A stretch of DNA of 64,000 bases from positions 29,112 through 93,111 of the forward strand of contig JAMPEJ010000004.1 of the NCBI GenBank assembly GCA_023665205.1. Direction: 5' to 3'. This DNA is from Corallococcus sp. Its GTDB lineage: Bacteria > Bacillota > Clostridia > Christensenellales > CAG-314. A model generated the notes under the pieces. That model searched no databases. It was not told where the DNA came from and saw only the letters and a list, made by a program, of their open reading frames with translations. The translations under genes and the position numbers were made by a program. Of the stretch, positions 56,101-64,000 are shown piece after piece. The stretch's first letter is position 1. The number at the start of each line of letters is the position of its first letter.

Positions 56101-59100
56101 TGAACGGACGGCAACGAGTAGCAATTCAAAAACGCTTTGTCGGGGATAACGTCGCTGTTGATTTTAGAAAGGTCGGACAAAGCCGTACAGCCCTCGAACA
56201 TACTTTCCGCAACGCGGGTGTAATCGCCCAACACCACTTTGGTAAGTTTCGTGCAGCCTTTGAACGCCGACGCGCCGCTGCGGCGCAAATTGGACAAATC
56301 GATAGAAGTAAGACTTGTGCAATTTGCAAATGCGTTAGTGCCTATCACATTGATATTTTTGAGATTGATACCGCCCAAGTTGTTGCAGTTTAAGGAACGG
56401 CAATTGTAAAACGCGTAGTCGGATACGATATCGACGTCGCGCAAGTTGACGTCTTGCAGATTTTGGTTGTTATAGAAAGCGTACTCTTCTATCTTTTTGA
56501 GAGTAGTAGGCAACTTGACCGAAGTGAGCACGCTGTCGTTGATACTGGAAACCACGCCGTCGATCAATTTGTCACTATTGTAGAAAGCATACTTGCGAAT
56601 CTCTTCCACGCCTTCCGGTATAACCAACGACGTCACAGTATTGTTGCCTAGGGGAGTCTTTTTCTTATCAAGATCGTACTTGTTGTCCACTTCCAGCGAA
56701 TTGTCCAAATAGTAGTGACAGAAAGCAAACGATCCGATATACAAAATACCCTTGTCGTCGGGAATGACCACTTTGCCGCCCACGCCTTTGTATGCGACCA
56801 ACACGCGGTTTTCCACGATAAACTCGCTCTTTACTTCCACCTCGCAACGGGCTGGAATGGGAGACTTGACACCGTCTACGTATATAGTCAAACTGATGTA
56901 CGTATTTCCTTCCGCGACTGCCGTAACGTTACCGTTTTGATCAACTTCCGCAACGCGGCGGTTACCGGACGACCATACCACGCGGTAACGGTCGCTGGAC
57001 ATGTTGAGCGGTTTGACAAGATATTTAAGTTGTATTTTTTCCGACGGATAGAAAGATATGGATTCCGAGCCTTTTTCAAAATAATGTTTAGAACCCGTTT
57101 CGCCTATTGCGGAATGATCTATATCGCTTGTAAAAGCAAACGTAGTGTCGTAACCTGTAAAGACGATTTCGTCCAACGGCACTTTGTTTTGAGAGTTGTC
57201 GGAATTGATTACGTCGTCGCTGACTTTTACGGAAATTTTCACGTACTCCGGCACGGTTATATATCCGTCGCCATTGGGGTCTTTTTCCTTATGAGAAAGT
57301 CCGCCGGAAGTAAAGGAAATATCGTTTTCGCCACCGGCAACGATACCTTCGATAACTCCGTTAGTAACTTTTACGGCGCTTCCGTTGGATTCCCAAGTGA
57401 GCATAGACAAAAATTCGGAGTTTACTTTACGTCCGTCCTTACCGGTGATAAATTGCGTAAGATCCAAAGTCTGTCCCACACCCAATACGACGTTGGAATT
57501 TTCGTCGATCGTAACGCCTTGCGCTTTCATCTCGTCATAAGACACGTATACAAGGTCGTTGGCTTCCGTTTCGGGGAAGGGTACGTAACAAACGCTGCTG
57601 TTAAGGGCGTAGTCGTCCACGTAGAATATAAGACCTTCCGGAGCGGAGGAGTTACGGATAATATCCAAATAGTCGGTAATTTCCACAGTAACTACCGTAG
57701 ACTGACCGCGCGTTTCCTGATAAACGGGAATAGCATATTCCGTCAAATCGGACAAGGAGCGCCTGCCGCCTTTTTCGTACACGACTATCGGACGCAAACT
57801 CATTGCGTAATGGTTGTCGTATACGGTCAAATCCACGTAGTATTCCGTCTTTTTGGTTGTGCGGTTGTACTTGGTGTAGAAATTTGCATCGGTGATCGTA
57901 GGTGCCTGATAATCGATGTAAAACGAGAAAGAGTACGTATCGCTGATGTTTCTTTCGCCGCCGTCCCAATCGAGAGAAGCGGTCATCGTAACCTTGTAAT
58001 GAGCGTTGTTATCACCGAAAACCGCACCCGTGTCGTAATCAGCCATCGGCAGATCGAAGTCGCTGACGTAGGGATACTGCGTGCCGCTGTAGTGCGCTTT
58101 GTAGCAGTTATACTCCGTTTTTGACCACACCACTTTGCCTGTGGTAGTGTCAACGATTTCCAGTTTCATTTCCTTTGCGCCACGCAAAAGTCCGGTAAAC
58201 ACGGCGTAGATACCGTTTATCGTATCGGGATAGTAGGAAAGCGCCGCGTGTTCGGCAGTTGCGGGAATAGGCGTATATGCCGTTTCGTCCATTTGGTACA
58301 GATAACTGCCCATAGGAATGATGTAGTCGTAGTAGTAAATTCCCAAAGGAGTGGTTGCGTAGTAGTCGGCTTTTATCTTATCGTCGTCGTCTATCGCGGG
58401 GTTATGCGCCTGCGTTTCCACAAGATAATAATCTTTATCGAAGATGGGAGCGTCCGACCAATCTCCGTAAAATGCCAAATACGGAACGTTGAGATCTACG
58501 CCGTCTTTATCGGAATTTTTAAGCGTGATAAAACCTTCTACGTACATTCCGTTGGGAAAACTGCTGTTTATGTATGCTTTGTCCTTGTCGGAAAGAGTGA
58601 CGGTTGCCGTTATTGTTGCCGTTTGGTTGGCAGCCACGGTAACCTTGTCTTTTCCGCTGAGCGTACCGCCGCTCACTTCAAACTTAATATTGTTGGACAA
58701 CATATACGCTTGTTCGGCAACGTACTTTTTGTCCGCCGAAAGAGATTCCGTCATGGAGTAATCGCCGAGAGTGTAACTGACGGACGAATTGGAAATATTT
58801 TTAAGTTTGAAAGTCATTGTATAAACGCCGCTGCGGTCAGGATCGTCGCCCAACTCCAACTTCGTTTTGTTTTGGCCGTCTACGTATAAATATGCCTTTG
58901 TACTGGTGGCCTTTGCTATGTCGGCAATACCTGCGCCCTGCTTACGGGGAGAATACGGGTTGCCCTTTTTATCCAACGCCACAGTAGCCGTAGACATACA
59001 CAATTGGTTGACCATATCGCGTACTTGCGCAGGAGTCAATCCCGGAAAATTTTCCTTAACGTACTGACGGATCAGTATAACTATACCGCACATATTGGGC

Positions 59101-60950
59101 GCAGCCATACTTGTTCCGCTCAACTTGTCGTAACCGCCGCCGGGAACAGCGGACAAAATGTTGCCGCCGTGCGCGGTAATTTCCGGTTTGAGTTTAAGGT
59201 CGGGAGTAGGTCCCCAACTGGAAAAGTCGCTCATAAAGGGACCGGCTTGGTTGTTTGCATCCAGTTCGATCACGCCGCTCTCAAACGAAGCGAGATAGTC
59301 GCCGTCGTCTTTACCTATAGAGATGACCGGTATACGCACGTCGTTGCCTACGGTCATTACTATATCGCCGTAAACGTTGTTGTATACGATCAATGCGGCA
59401 GCGCCTGCGTCTGCGGCATAATTTACTTTTTCTTCAAACGAGATGTCTCCGCGCTTGACAAGCGCAATTTTGCCGCGAACGTCCAAACCTGCGTAGAATT
59501 CTCCGTAGCCGGGAACGGTGACGTATTCGTAAGTTTCTTTGACGCCCTGCTTTACGCCTAACATTTCAAAGAAGTCGTATTCCTTGGCGTTCTGGTTGAA
59601 GGATTCCAAGAAGAAAATTTCCTTTTCGCCGTTGCACATCATGTACTTGTCTTTGTTACCGTTGATGGAAGCAACGGACAAGGCCGCGCCGTAGGTAGAG
59701 GGCGCGCCTACGGTTGCGGAATCGGGATTTTCCACCCTGTTGGTGTTGCCGAATTCCGATCCGTATGCACTGCTGTAATCGTTGGAAGCAGCGACTACAA
59801 GAGAAATACCCGTGCGTTCGATATTGTCGTAAATTCCGTTTTTATATTCGTCGTCAACTTCGCGCGTAAAGCCGCATGAAGTACCCAAACTCAAATTTAT
59901 AGCGTCCACGCCCAAGTGCACGCTGTCCTCGAGCGCCGCCAAGATGTCTCCGTCGTCGGCTCCGTCACGATAGTCGGAAAAAACTTTCATTATAGCAAGC
60001 TGCGTATCTACGGCAACGCCGGTTATCGTGTTGTCGTAGCCGCCTATGATGCCGGCAACGTGTGTGCCGTGCTCGCTGGCGAACGGCATAACGTCGGGAT
60101 CGCGGTCGGCATAGTCGTAACCGAACACGATTTTGTCCTTAGTTATATTACCGTAGTAAACTTCGCGCGCTTCGAGAGAGTTGTCGTAACTGTACGCCAA
60201 CGTGGAAGGCAACAGATTTTCTATATCGCTGCGGGAATACAAAGGATTTTGCACTTGGTGAGTATTGAACACCGAGTGAGTATAGTCGCAGCCGGTATCC
60301 AATACGGCCACGACCGTGCCTTTGCCCGTGTAAGTTACGTCGCTGCTGTTGAAAATACCCGTATCATATACGTTGACGGGATTTTCCACCGCTACCGCAG
60401 GTTTGTACGTATTGGAGATCATAACGCGGCCGACACCGTCGAAATTGCAAATAGCCTGCAGATTTTCGTAAGTCGTAGTTACGTAAATACCGTCCAAAAT
60501 CGTCGTATAGTGGTACTTGACAGCAGAAACAAGTCCCTGCTGCTGCAGTTTGCTTGCAAGCGCGTTTTGACGGGCAACCAGTGTGTTTGCAAGTTGCCTG
60601 TTTTGAGCGTCCGCCAAATAGTCGGAAACTCTCCTAGAGTCGCCCGAATCGTTGTATTGCGATACCATAGAACCGTTGGACAAAGTAATGACGGCGTTTA
60701 CCGTACCGCTTAGACCGTAGTCGGAAACGTTCTTTATCAAATCTTTGTTGATATGTTTTACAAGATCGTTTTTGAGGTCTTTCAAAATGGCATCCTTATC
60801 CAAATTGAAAGACGACGATTGCTGCTGCGACGCGTTTGCTTGGTTTTGGCGCATATCCGAAATACCGACAAAACCGGACAGACAAAACGTGCCTAACAAA
60901 ACTACTATCGCGATTACTATTATAAAATTCTTAACTGTTAAACTTCTCAT
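53175..60950 (-). CDS. Giant membrane-anchored subtilase with PA domain and BspA-like leucine-rich repeats
   Basis: About 2591 residues. An N-terminal hydrophobic segment (VKNFIIVIAIVVLLGTFCLS) exports the protein, followed by a propeptide-like region. The S8 catalytic triad is Asp218 (VVAVLDTGCD), His294 (EHGTHVAGI) and Ser614 (SGTSMAAPN), with the oxyanion Asn near 390. A PA domain (KIALVKRGDISFEEK...AALIVYN) is inserted at about 478-560. Beta-sandwich regions follow (about 700-1390), including a Big_2-like part (YRVVWSSGNRRVAEVDQNGN). Many BspA/LRR_5 repeats (IGSYAF, IGESAFEQCTKLSSIDL) occupy about 1390-2300. The C-terminus has a membrane helix (LIVSLSCVGGVLVLGGVAAL) with a basic tail and no LPXTG. 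The start at 60950 gives the cleanest signal sequence; a start at 61016 is also possible. Confidence 0.92.
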   Translation of the reverse strand: MRSLTVKNFIIVIAIVVLLGTFCLSGFVGISDMRQNQANASQQQSSSFNLDKDAILKDLKNDLVKHINKDLIKNVSDYGLSGTVNAVITLSNGSMVSQYNDSGDSRRVSDYLADAQNRQLANTLVARQNALASKLQQQGLVSAVKYHYTTILDGIYVTTTYENLQAICNFDGVGRVMISNTYKPAVAVENPVNVYDTGIFNSSDVTYTGKGTVVAVLDTGCDYTHSVFNTHQVQNPLYSRSDIENLLPSTLAYSYDNSLEAREVYYGNITKDKIVFGYDYADRDPDVMPFASEHGTHVAGIIGGYDNTITGVAVDTQLAIMKVFSDYRDGADDGDILAALEDSVHLGVDAINLSLGTSCGFTREVDDEYKNGIYDNIERTGISLVVAASNDYSSAYGSEFGNTNRVENPDSATVGAPSTYGAALSVASINGNKDKYMMCNGEKEIFFLESFNQNAKEYDFFEMLGVKQGVKETYEYVTVPGYGEFYAGLDVRGKIALVKRGDISFEEKVNYAADAGAAALIVYNNVYGDIVMTVGNDVRIPVISIGKDDGDYLASFESGVIELDANNQAGPFMSDFSSWGPTPDLKLKPEITAHGGNILSAVPGGGYDKLSGTSMAAPNMCGIVILIRQYVKENFPGLTPAQVRDMVNQLCMSTATVALDKKGNPYSPRKQGAGIADIAKATSTKAYLYVDGQNKTKLELGDDPDRSGVYTMTFKLKNISNSSVSYTLGDYSMTESLSADKKYVAEQAYMLSNNIKFEVSGGTLSGKDKVTVAANQTATITATVTLSDKDKAYINSSFPNGMYVEGFITLKNSDKDGVDLNVPYLAFYGDWSDAPIFDKDYYLVETQAHNPAIDDDDKIKADYYATTPLGIYYYDYIIPMGSYLYQMDETAYTPIPATAEHAALSYYPDTINGIYAVFTGLLRGAKEMKLEIVDTTTGKVVWSKTEYNCYKAHYSGTQYPYVSDFDLPMADYDTGAVFGDNNAHYKVTMTASLDWDGGERNISDTYSFSFYIDYQAPTITDANFYTKYNRTTKKTEYYVDLTVYDNHYAMSLRPIVVYEKGGRRSLSDLTEYAIPVYQETRGQSTVVTVEITDYLDIIRNSSAPEGLIFYVDDYALNSSVCYVPFPETEANDLVYVSYDEMKAQGVTIDENSNVVLGVGQTLDLTQFITGKDGRKVNSEFLSMLTWESNGSAVKVTNGVIEGIVAGGENDISFTSGGLSHKEKDPNGDGYITVPEYVKISVKVSDDVINSDNSQNKVPLDEIVFTGYDTTFAFTSDIDHSAIGETGSKHYFEKGSESISFYPSEKIQLKYLVKPLNMSSDRYRVVWSSGNRRVAEVDQNGNVTAVAEGNTYISLTIYVDGVKSPIPARCEVEVKSEFIVENRVLVAYKGVGGKVVIPDDKGILYIGSFAFCHYYLDNSLEVDNKYDLDKKKTPLGNNTVTSLVIPEGVEEIRKYAFYNSDKLIDGVVSSINDSVLTSVKLPTTLKKIEEYAFYNNQNLQDVNLRDVDIVSDYAFYNCRSLNCNNLGGINLKNINVIGTNAFANCTSLTSIDLSNLRRSGASAFKGCTKLTKVVLGDYTRVAESMFEGCTALSDLSKINSDVIPDKAFLNCYSLPSVQFKNDLTYLGNRAFGNCRSLSTVVFDGNCEHIGDFAFAGTSSLSRFTLPDCDVSLGNYVFASNINNTANGDIVYGTSALGRITFLPSTNVTEMGVGVFFGIKNLSYVINSTGHYYDATSGILYEDASRTKILSVSPSANLGDFVLPDTVTEIADGAFAGNENLTSFTVSSSGNLKKIGYGAFSYCTNLTKVILPETLALEIGTRAFYACQKLSFVKFDGVAKIGSYAFWGTSLKNTVSDPLNIVYNGVEIGEYAFADIATLEGIHIGDNANILPYAFAGSGLRIVNFVGEGITIGESAFEQCTKLSSIDLDKAVGKLGDYAFYRCYLLGEVSIANITEIGEGCFQACEKLTTVNNTQKLKIVRFGAFSPYITIYNDQMDLQSEVPLVNIDLSGVELIEGFAFLSTSLVTADLSSLQDVFTVDENGEPAVIPAIGESAFGYCESLTTVVFGENAQYIADLAFYGCSSLQLSENDLQNVARIYSLAFYQVKLPQNLNLANVTDIDRQAFLGEEKVTSNLVSVSAPKLEFAGMQCFANCTSLAEFASPKLAAIGFGAFSNTAVTELEISKDFEELGYGAMMGASKFTGFYVTDGSQKKFTYDGAAFRLDGGAFYSKLPNGYYQLDSYPQAKTDTEYTVLENTVRIEYQAVYGNKNLIKVTLPVTLRSIGNCAFLDCVNLTQVVFRSFYAPTLEGTLYSDEEITRDEVDSKFDRDNFDLLYKYDYYYMVADEISIYYRNMLQYSNFVGLVASKEASNLTCIIPSNSQGYDSVLYRAYFKKSSENSGKTMGAGAIAFIDAVNALPDGTADRFDKTLVDAATTAYNALSDDDMTYIDQALIGKYLAARKSMNVDSVRYTISNLYGMDATEYSYNALRDALAKFNGLTDEEKALVSNASVLDTKLADLKKALKVDDIDFNNPFSVYAPKDTGENAQGNLALIVSLSCVGGVLVLGGVAALVTVLTLKKKKLAKTTAEDSNEK

Positions 60951-61101
60951 TTTTGTTTTCTTTTCTCCCAGACGATCTCCGAGTAGTCGACTTAATAAAC
61001 CAATTACACTTCTCACCCTTTGAACAACGGAGAGAGTGCAAAAAAACGTTTATTAAATTTGAGTGGCAGAAAAATGGTACTTTTCCACCTTATACTCAAT
61101 T

Positions 61102-61130
61102 ATTCTAGCACTTCAAGTATATTTTGACAA
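61102..61130 (-). promoter_or_regulatory. Promoter of the subtilase/opp operon 2 transcript
   Basis: Minus-strand TTGTCA (61125-61130), 17-bp spacer and TAGAAT (61102-61107), about 145 bp before the chosen subtilase start. No other comparable site was seen before oppA of this cluster. The gap up to 61241 is otherwise empty. Confidence 0.65.
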
Positions 61131-61240
61131 GAAAATTGCGGTCAAAATGACCCGCCGACTTGAAAAAACGGGAAAAATTGTTCGTTTATAAAACATTTTG
61201 CAACAAAATAACTGCTATTGTTATGACATCGGATATATAA

Positions 61241-61283
61241 AACAAAAAGCAAACCATGCTCTTAAAAGAGAAAGGTTTGCTTT
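61241..61283 (-). terminator. Terminator of the 61306-62604 gene
   Basis: Minus-strand stem AAAGCAAACC / GGTTTGCTTT with an 18-nt A/G-rich loop, followed by TTGTTTTATA. It lies about 25 bp past the membrane-protein stop. Confidence 0.8.
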
Positions 61284-61305
61284 ACAAATCGTTTTGAAAC
61301 CTAAA

Positions 61306-62604
61306 TTACTCGATCGGTATATCCGACTTTTCGGAAAGCACAGCCTGTTGTTCTACGCGGTAATCTCGCAAAGAAGCCACGCACTCGGTTACGCAAAATA
61401 CCGCAGAGCGCACCAACACGATGACGAAAAGACCGACAACCGCCGCGGTATATACGCTTTCGCGCGGGAGCGCAAAGGACAACCCCAAAGAAAGCACGAA
61501 CACTACCGCGCTTGCCACGAAGAAATACAAAAACGCCGTTTTGACGCAAGCCCAAAAACCGAAATAGCCGTGACACTTTTTGATAGCGAACCACATTGCA
61601 AGCGCCACTACGAACGCCGCGACTACCACTATAGGAAAAGACGAAATAGCGTTTAGAACGTAAACGGACATAACGTTGCTTTTGCCTGCGGAAAAAGCGT
61701 CGTTTACCAGTTTTCCGACGCCGGACAAAAGCTGCTCGTCCGTCTTACCGCCCCCGAGAACGCAATTTCCGATATTTGCAAAAAATCCGCTGAAATCCAC
61801 CGCAACGCCGTTATCAGCAGAAAACCTGCCGAAACACATATCGTCCAATATCACAAAATAATAGTCGGTTTTTGCAATTTGCTGAGTATAGTACGTTTTC
61901 ATTGAAGGCGCTTTGGCAAAACGCTCGAAATCGGAGATAAACGGATAGTAACTTGCCACGTACAATTCGTACAATTTGCTTTCGTAATCCGGGTCATCCG
62001 TGGACAACACCGAATAGTCCGCCGCGATACCGATGTCGTAAAACGGGTTTTGTTTGTCGTTTGCCTCCTGCAAATGTTGGTTGTAACCGTCGATTTTTTG
62101 CGGATCGAAAACAAGCGGAACGCCCTTGTTGACAACGGAGAAGGAATATTCGGATTGTTCTTCCTTTTTCAATTCAAGGTACTGCTCGTAACTTATTTTC
62201 TTCTTCGAATCTTTTTGGGAAACGCACTCCACCTCGAATTCTGCGTAATTTCGGGCGGTAGGATTAGTGTCTATCGCCACTTGCATTCCCGTATCGGGCG
62301 AAACGCCGATTCCGCTGAAAGTATCGACGGGACGAGCGTTTCCTACTGAGGTTGCAATACCGTCCTTTACTACAAGTTGAAGCTCTCCCGCGCCAAACGT
62401 CTGACGAACAGTATCGGAAAACTGCGTAGAATTGTTTAGATGCCTAGGGAAAGACGCTACGTAACCGGCGTACAGTCCTGTTAAAAATAACGCAAAAGAA
62501 AGCGCTAACGCCAAAACGGCGTTAAGGAAATTGCGCCTTTCGCTTTCCAGCGAAAGTTTGTGGAGGAAAAAACCTCCGAAAAAGTATTTGAGCCAATTTA
62601 CCAT
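61306..62604 (-). CDS. Multi-pass membrane protein of unknown function
   Basis: A 432-residue protein. After a short cytoplasmic start (MVNWLKYFFGGFFLHKLSLE) comes a membrane helix at about 27-50 (AVLALALSFALFLTGLYAGY). A soluble external region of about 240 residues follows (YEQYLELKKEEQSEYSFSVV; YVASYYPFISDFERFAKAPS). There are then several more helices from about 305 (VYVLNAISSFPIVVVAAFVV, FLYFFVASAVVFVLSLGLSF, YTAAVVGLFVIVLVRSAVFC). The overall layout recalls DUF1189-like membrane proteins, but I cannot assign a family. It forms a single-gene unit with its own promoter and terminator. Confidence 0.8.
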   Translation of the reverse strand: MVNWLKYFFGGFFLHKLSLESERRNFLNAVLALALSFALFLTGLYAGYVASFPRHLNNSTQFSDTVRQTFGAGELQLVVKDGIATSVGNARPVDTFSGIGVSPDTGMQVAIDTNPTARNYAEFEVECVSQKDSKKKISYEQYLELKKEEQSEYSFSVVNKGVPLVFDPQKIDGYNQHLQEANDKQNPFYDIGIAADYSVLSTDDPDYESKLYELYVASYYPFISDFERFAKAPSMKTYYTQQIAKTDYYFVILDDMCFGRFSADNGVAVDFSGFFANIGNCVLGGGKTDEQLLSGVGKLVNDAFSAGKSNVMSVYVLNAISSFPIVVVAAFVVALAMWFAIKKCHGYFGFWACVKTAFLYFFVASAVVFVLSLGLSFALPRESVYTAAVVGLFVIVLVRSAVFCVTECVASLRDYRVEQQAVLSEKSDIPIE

Positions 62605-62713
62605 ATTATTTACCTTAGCCGCAACAGCGGCAAAATTTACAAGCCGTTTAGTTGCAACGCAAAATTTGACGCGAGCCTTTCAAAAAAAATCATGCCGGCC
62701 CTTTGACAAAACA

Positions 62714-62742
62714 ATTGTACAGTGACAAAGCTGTATTGTCAA
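62714..62742 (-). promoter_or_regulatory. Promoter of the membrane-protein gene
   Basis: Minus-strand TTGACA (62737-62742), 17-bp spacer and TACAAT (62714-62719), about 110 bp before the ATG at 62604. Confidence 0.78.
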
Positions 62743-62763
62743 CAAAAGCAGCCGGTCGGTAAC

Positions 62764-62793
62764 GAAACGGCGCGCTTTTCCGCACGCCGTTTC
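62764..62793 (-). terminator. Probable terminator hairpin after the discoidin-domain gene
   Basis: Stem GAAACGGCG / CGCCGTTTC with a 12-nt loop, about 40 bp after the stop at 62835. Only a weak T content follows on the minus strand, so termination may be partial. Confidence 0.5.
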
Positions 62794-62834
62794 ATGTAGA
62801 AATTAGATTTCTTTTCCTTTTGACAAATAACGCT

Positions 62835-64000
62835 CTACGCCTTGTTTACGCCGAATTCGTATATTTTGAGGCCGTGCGCCATACTGACCTGCGCCGTCAG
62901 TTTGACGTATCGCGCGTTTACGTCAAGTCCGTCTACCGTTATCTGAGAACCTTCCAAAGACGCGTCGATATCCGTCCAAGTTACGCCGTCCGAAGAATAG
63001 GACAACTTCGTTTCCGAGGCGTCGTGAATGTTGTTGTCGTCAATGCTGCTCAGCAGCAAGTAGATATTTTCGATATGAACAGATTTGCGCAAATCGATCG
63101 TCAGATATGCCCCTACGTCGCACTTCCAATCAAAGAAAATACACGTATCTTCGTTACCGTCCAATACGTCTGCCGAAGAACCCGACACGTGAGTAAAACC
63201 GCCGAAAGTGACGCTTGGTTCGTTTTCGTCCAAAACGTTGAGTATTACTTCACGCAAGGCAGTCCAAGTTTCCGCACCTTGTACAACCAGTTTGACAAAA
63301 CGGGCAGAAACGGGGTTATCGCGCAAATCCAGCGTCACTTCCAGACCGTTTACGTCGCCGAGATATTCAAAGTTTTTGCCGTCCGAACTGTATTCTGCGT
63401 AACCTTTCCATTTGTCGTTACAGCCTGTTTCCTCGCCTTCGATAAGCGTACCGGAAAGTACGCGCAACGACGTCAAAGCCATCGTTTCTCCAAAATCGAT
63501 CCTTACGTAAGCGCCGTCGGCGGGCCTGCCGTCAAACCACACAAATGTGTTTTCATCGCCGTCAAACGCATTTTCTATCTTGCCTTGGCGTATTCCGTTA
63601 AAACCTCCGTACACCACGCCGGTATTTTTGCCTAGTTTCAAGTATGCTTCGTCTTTTACTTCCGCAGCAAGTTTTTCCACAAAAGGAGCAATTACTTCCG
63701 GAGCGACGTAAGCGTCTACGTATATCTTGTTGTAGTTGGCAAGATACTGCACTACGGTTTTGCAACTTTTGGATTGCGACAATACGCTTTCCGCCTCGTC
63801 TACGGCAACGGCAAGTTGATTATCCGTCATAAGCCCCATGTCGCGGCGTATCTGCAAGTATTTTGCAGCCGCCTCACAACGCAAACCCAACGCCTGCACG
63901 AACGGACCTATATTGGCTTTTAGTTTTTGATTTTGAGCATTGTCCAAGTAACTTCGCGCGGAGCGGGAAATATCCTCGAATGCGGCTATCAGTTGTTCGG
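62835..64000 (-). CDS. C-terminal part of a protein with two F5/8 type C (discoidin) modules
   Basis: The frame is open to the right edge, so the N-terminus is missing; about 387 residues are visible. The first about 110 residues are helical (LKANIGPFVQALGLRCEAAA). The first discoidin module follows (KIENAFDGDENTFVWFDGRP, VRIDFGETMALTSLRVLSG, ARFVKLVVQG) and then a second (ADVLDGNEDTCIFFDWKCD, LTIDLRKSVHIENIYLLLS, ARYVKLTAQVSMAHG). Such modules bind galactose- or GlcNAc-type glycans. A helical domain followed by CBM32-like modules recalls GH84 beta-N-acetylglucosaminidases, but the catalytic part is outside the window, so that is only an inference. No transmembrane or LPXTG anchor is seen at this end. 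Confidence 0.85.
   Translation of the reverse strand, partial: EQLIAAFEDISRSARSYLDNAQNQKLKANIGPFVQALGLRCEAAAKYLQIRRDMGLMTDNQLAVAVDEAESVLSQSKSCKTVVQYLANYNKIYVDAYVAPEVIAPFVEKLAAEVKDEAYLKLGKNTGVVYGGFNGIRQGKIENAFDGDENTFVWFDGRPADGAYVRIDFGETMALTSLRVLSGTLIEGEETGCNDKWKGYAEYSSDGKNFEYLGDVNGLEVTLDLRDNPVSARFVKLVVQGAETWTALREVILNVLDENEPSVTFGGFTHVSGSSADVLDGNEDTCIFFDWKCDVGAYLTIDLRKSVHIENIYLLLSSIDDNNIHDASETKLSYSSDGVTWTDIDASLEGSQITVDGLDVNARYVKLTAQVSMAHGLKIYEFGVNKA

Noticed and set aside
56715..58124. Plus-strand frame of 469 codons opposite the subtilase
   Set aside because: It lies inside a gene with intact catalytic motifs and repeats on the minus strand; long antisense frames arise here from codon bias.

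Overview
This window looks like a chromosomal segment from an uncultured-type Bacillota (Clostridia-like) bacterium of moderate GC. The signs are a Gram-positive S10/spc ribosomal protein order, the N-terminus of a short (zinc-type) S14, a DnaD-like plus DnaC/DnaI-like helicase-loading pair, many lipobox lipoproteins with no outer-membrane genes, InlB/Listeria-Bacteroides repeats and BspA-type leucine-rich repeats. Several sigma-A-like promoters have near-consensus -35/-10 boxes with 17 or 18 bp spacers. I see no rRNA, CRISPR array, insertion sequence or prophage.

Layout. (1) 1-6.8 kb, minus strand: the S10-spc operon (S10, L3, L4, L23, L2, S19, L22, S3, L16, L29, S17, L14, L24, L5, start of S14) behind one promoter and a structured leader. 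(2) 7.1-17.4 kb, minus: a complete oligopeptide ABC transporter operon (oppA-B-C-D-F plus a DUF3899 protein). Three of its subunits carry large insertions, and the binding protein has an added Big_2 domain and a helical segment. (3) 17.7-20.1 kb, plus: an M1-type lipoprotein metallopeptidase and a ThpR-type RNA phosphodiesterase. (4) 20.2-22.3 kb, minus: a lipoprotein gene coupled to a frameshifted gene for a putative secreted cysteine-peptidase-like protein. (5) 22.4-29.7 kb: an SMC-like coiled-coil protein coupled to a YqeY protein, divergent from the DnaD-like/DnaC-like pair, then an SDR enzyme and tRNA-Thr(GGU). (6) 30-32.4 kb, minus: a GH5 glycosidase lipoprotein behind a consensus promoter with a LacI-type palindromic operator. 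(7) 32.5-61.1 kb, minus: a run of very large surface proteins and lipoproteins around a second oligopeptide transporter operon. It begins with a roughly 2,590-residue subtilase carrying PA and leucine-rich repeat regions and ends with InlB-repeat proteins. (8) 61.3-64 kb, minus: a membrane protein and the C-terminus of a protein with two F5/8 type C (discoidin) modules.

Taken together, the accessory part reads as a surface proteolysis, peptide-uptake and polysaccharide-attack region: an anchored protease, anchored adhesin-like proteins, an M1 peptidase, two peptide importers and at least one glycosidase. The most unusual features are the size of the inserts in the transporter subunits, the protease-to-importer gene order in the 44-61 kb cluster, the frameshifted gene at 20.2-21.7 kb, and several long structured leaders that I could not assign to known RNA families.
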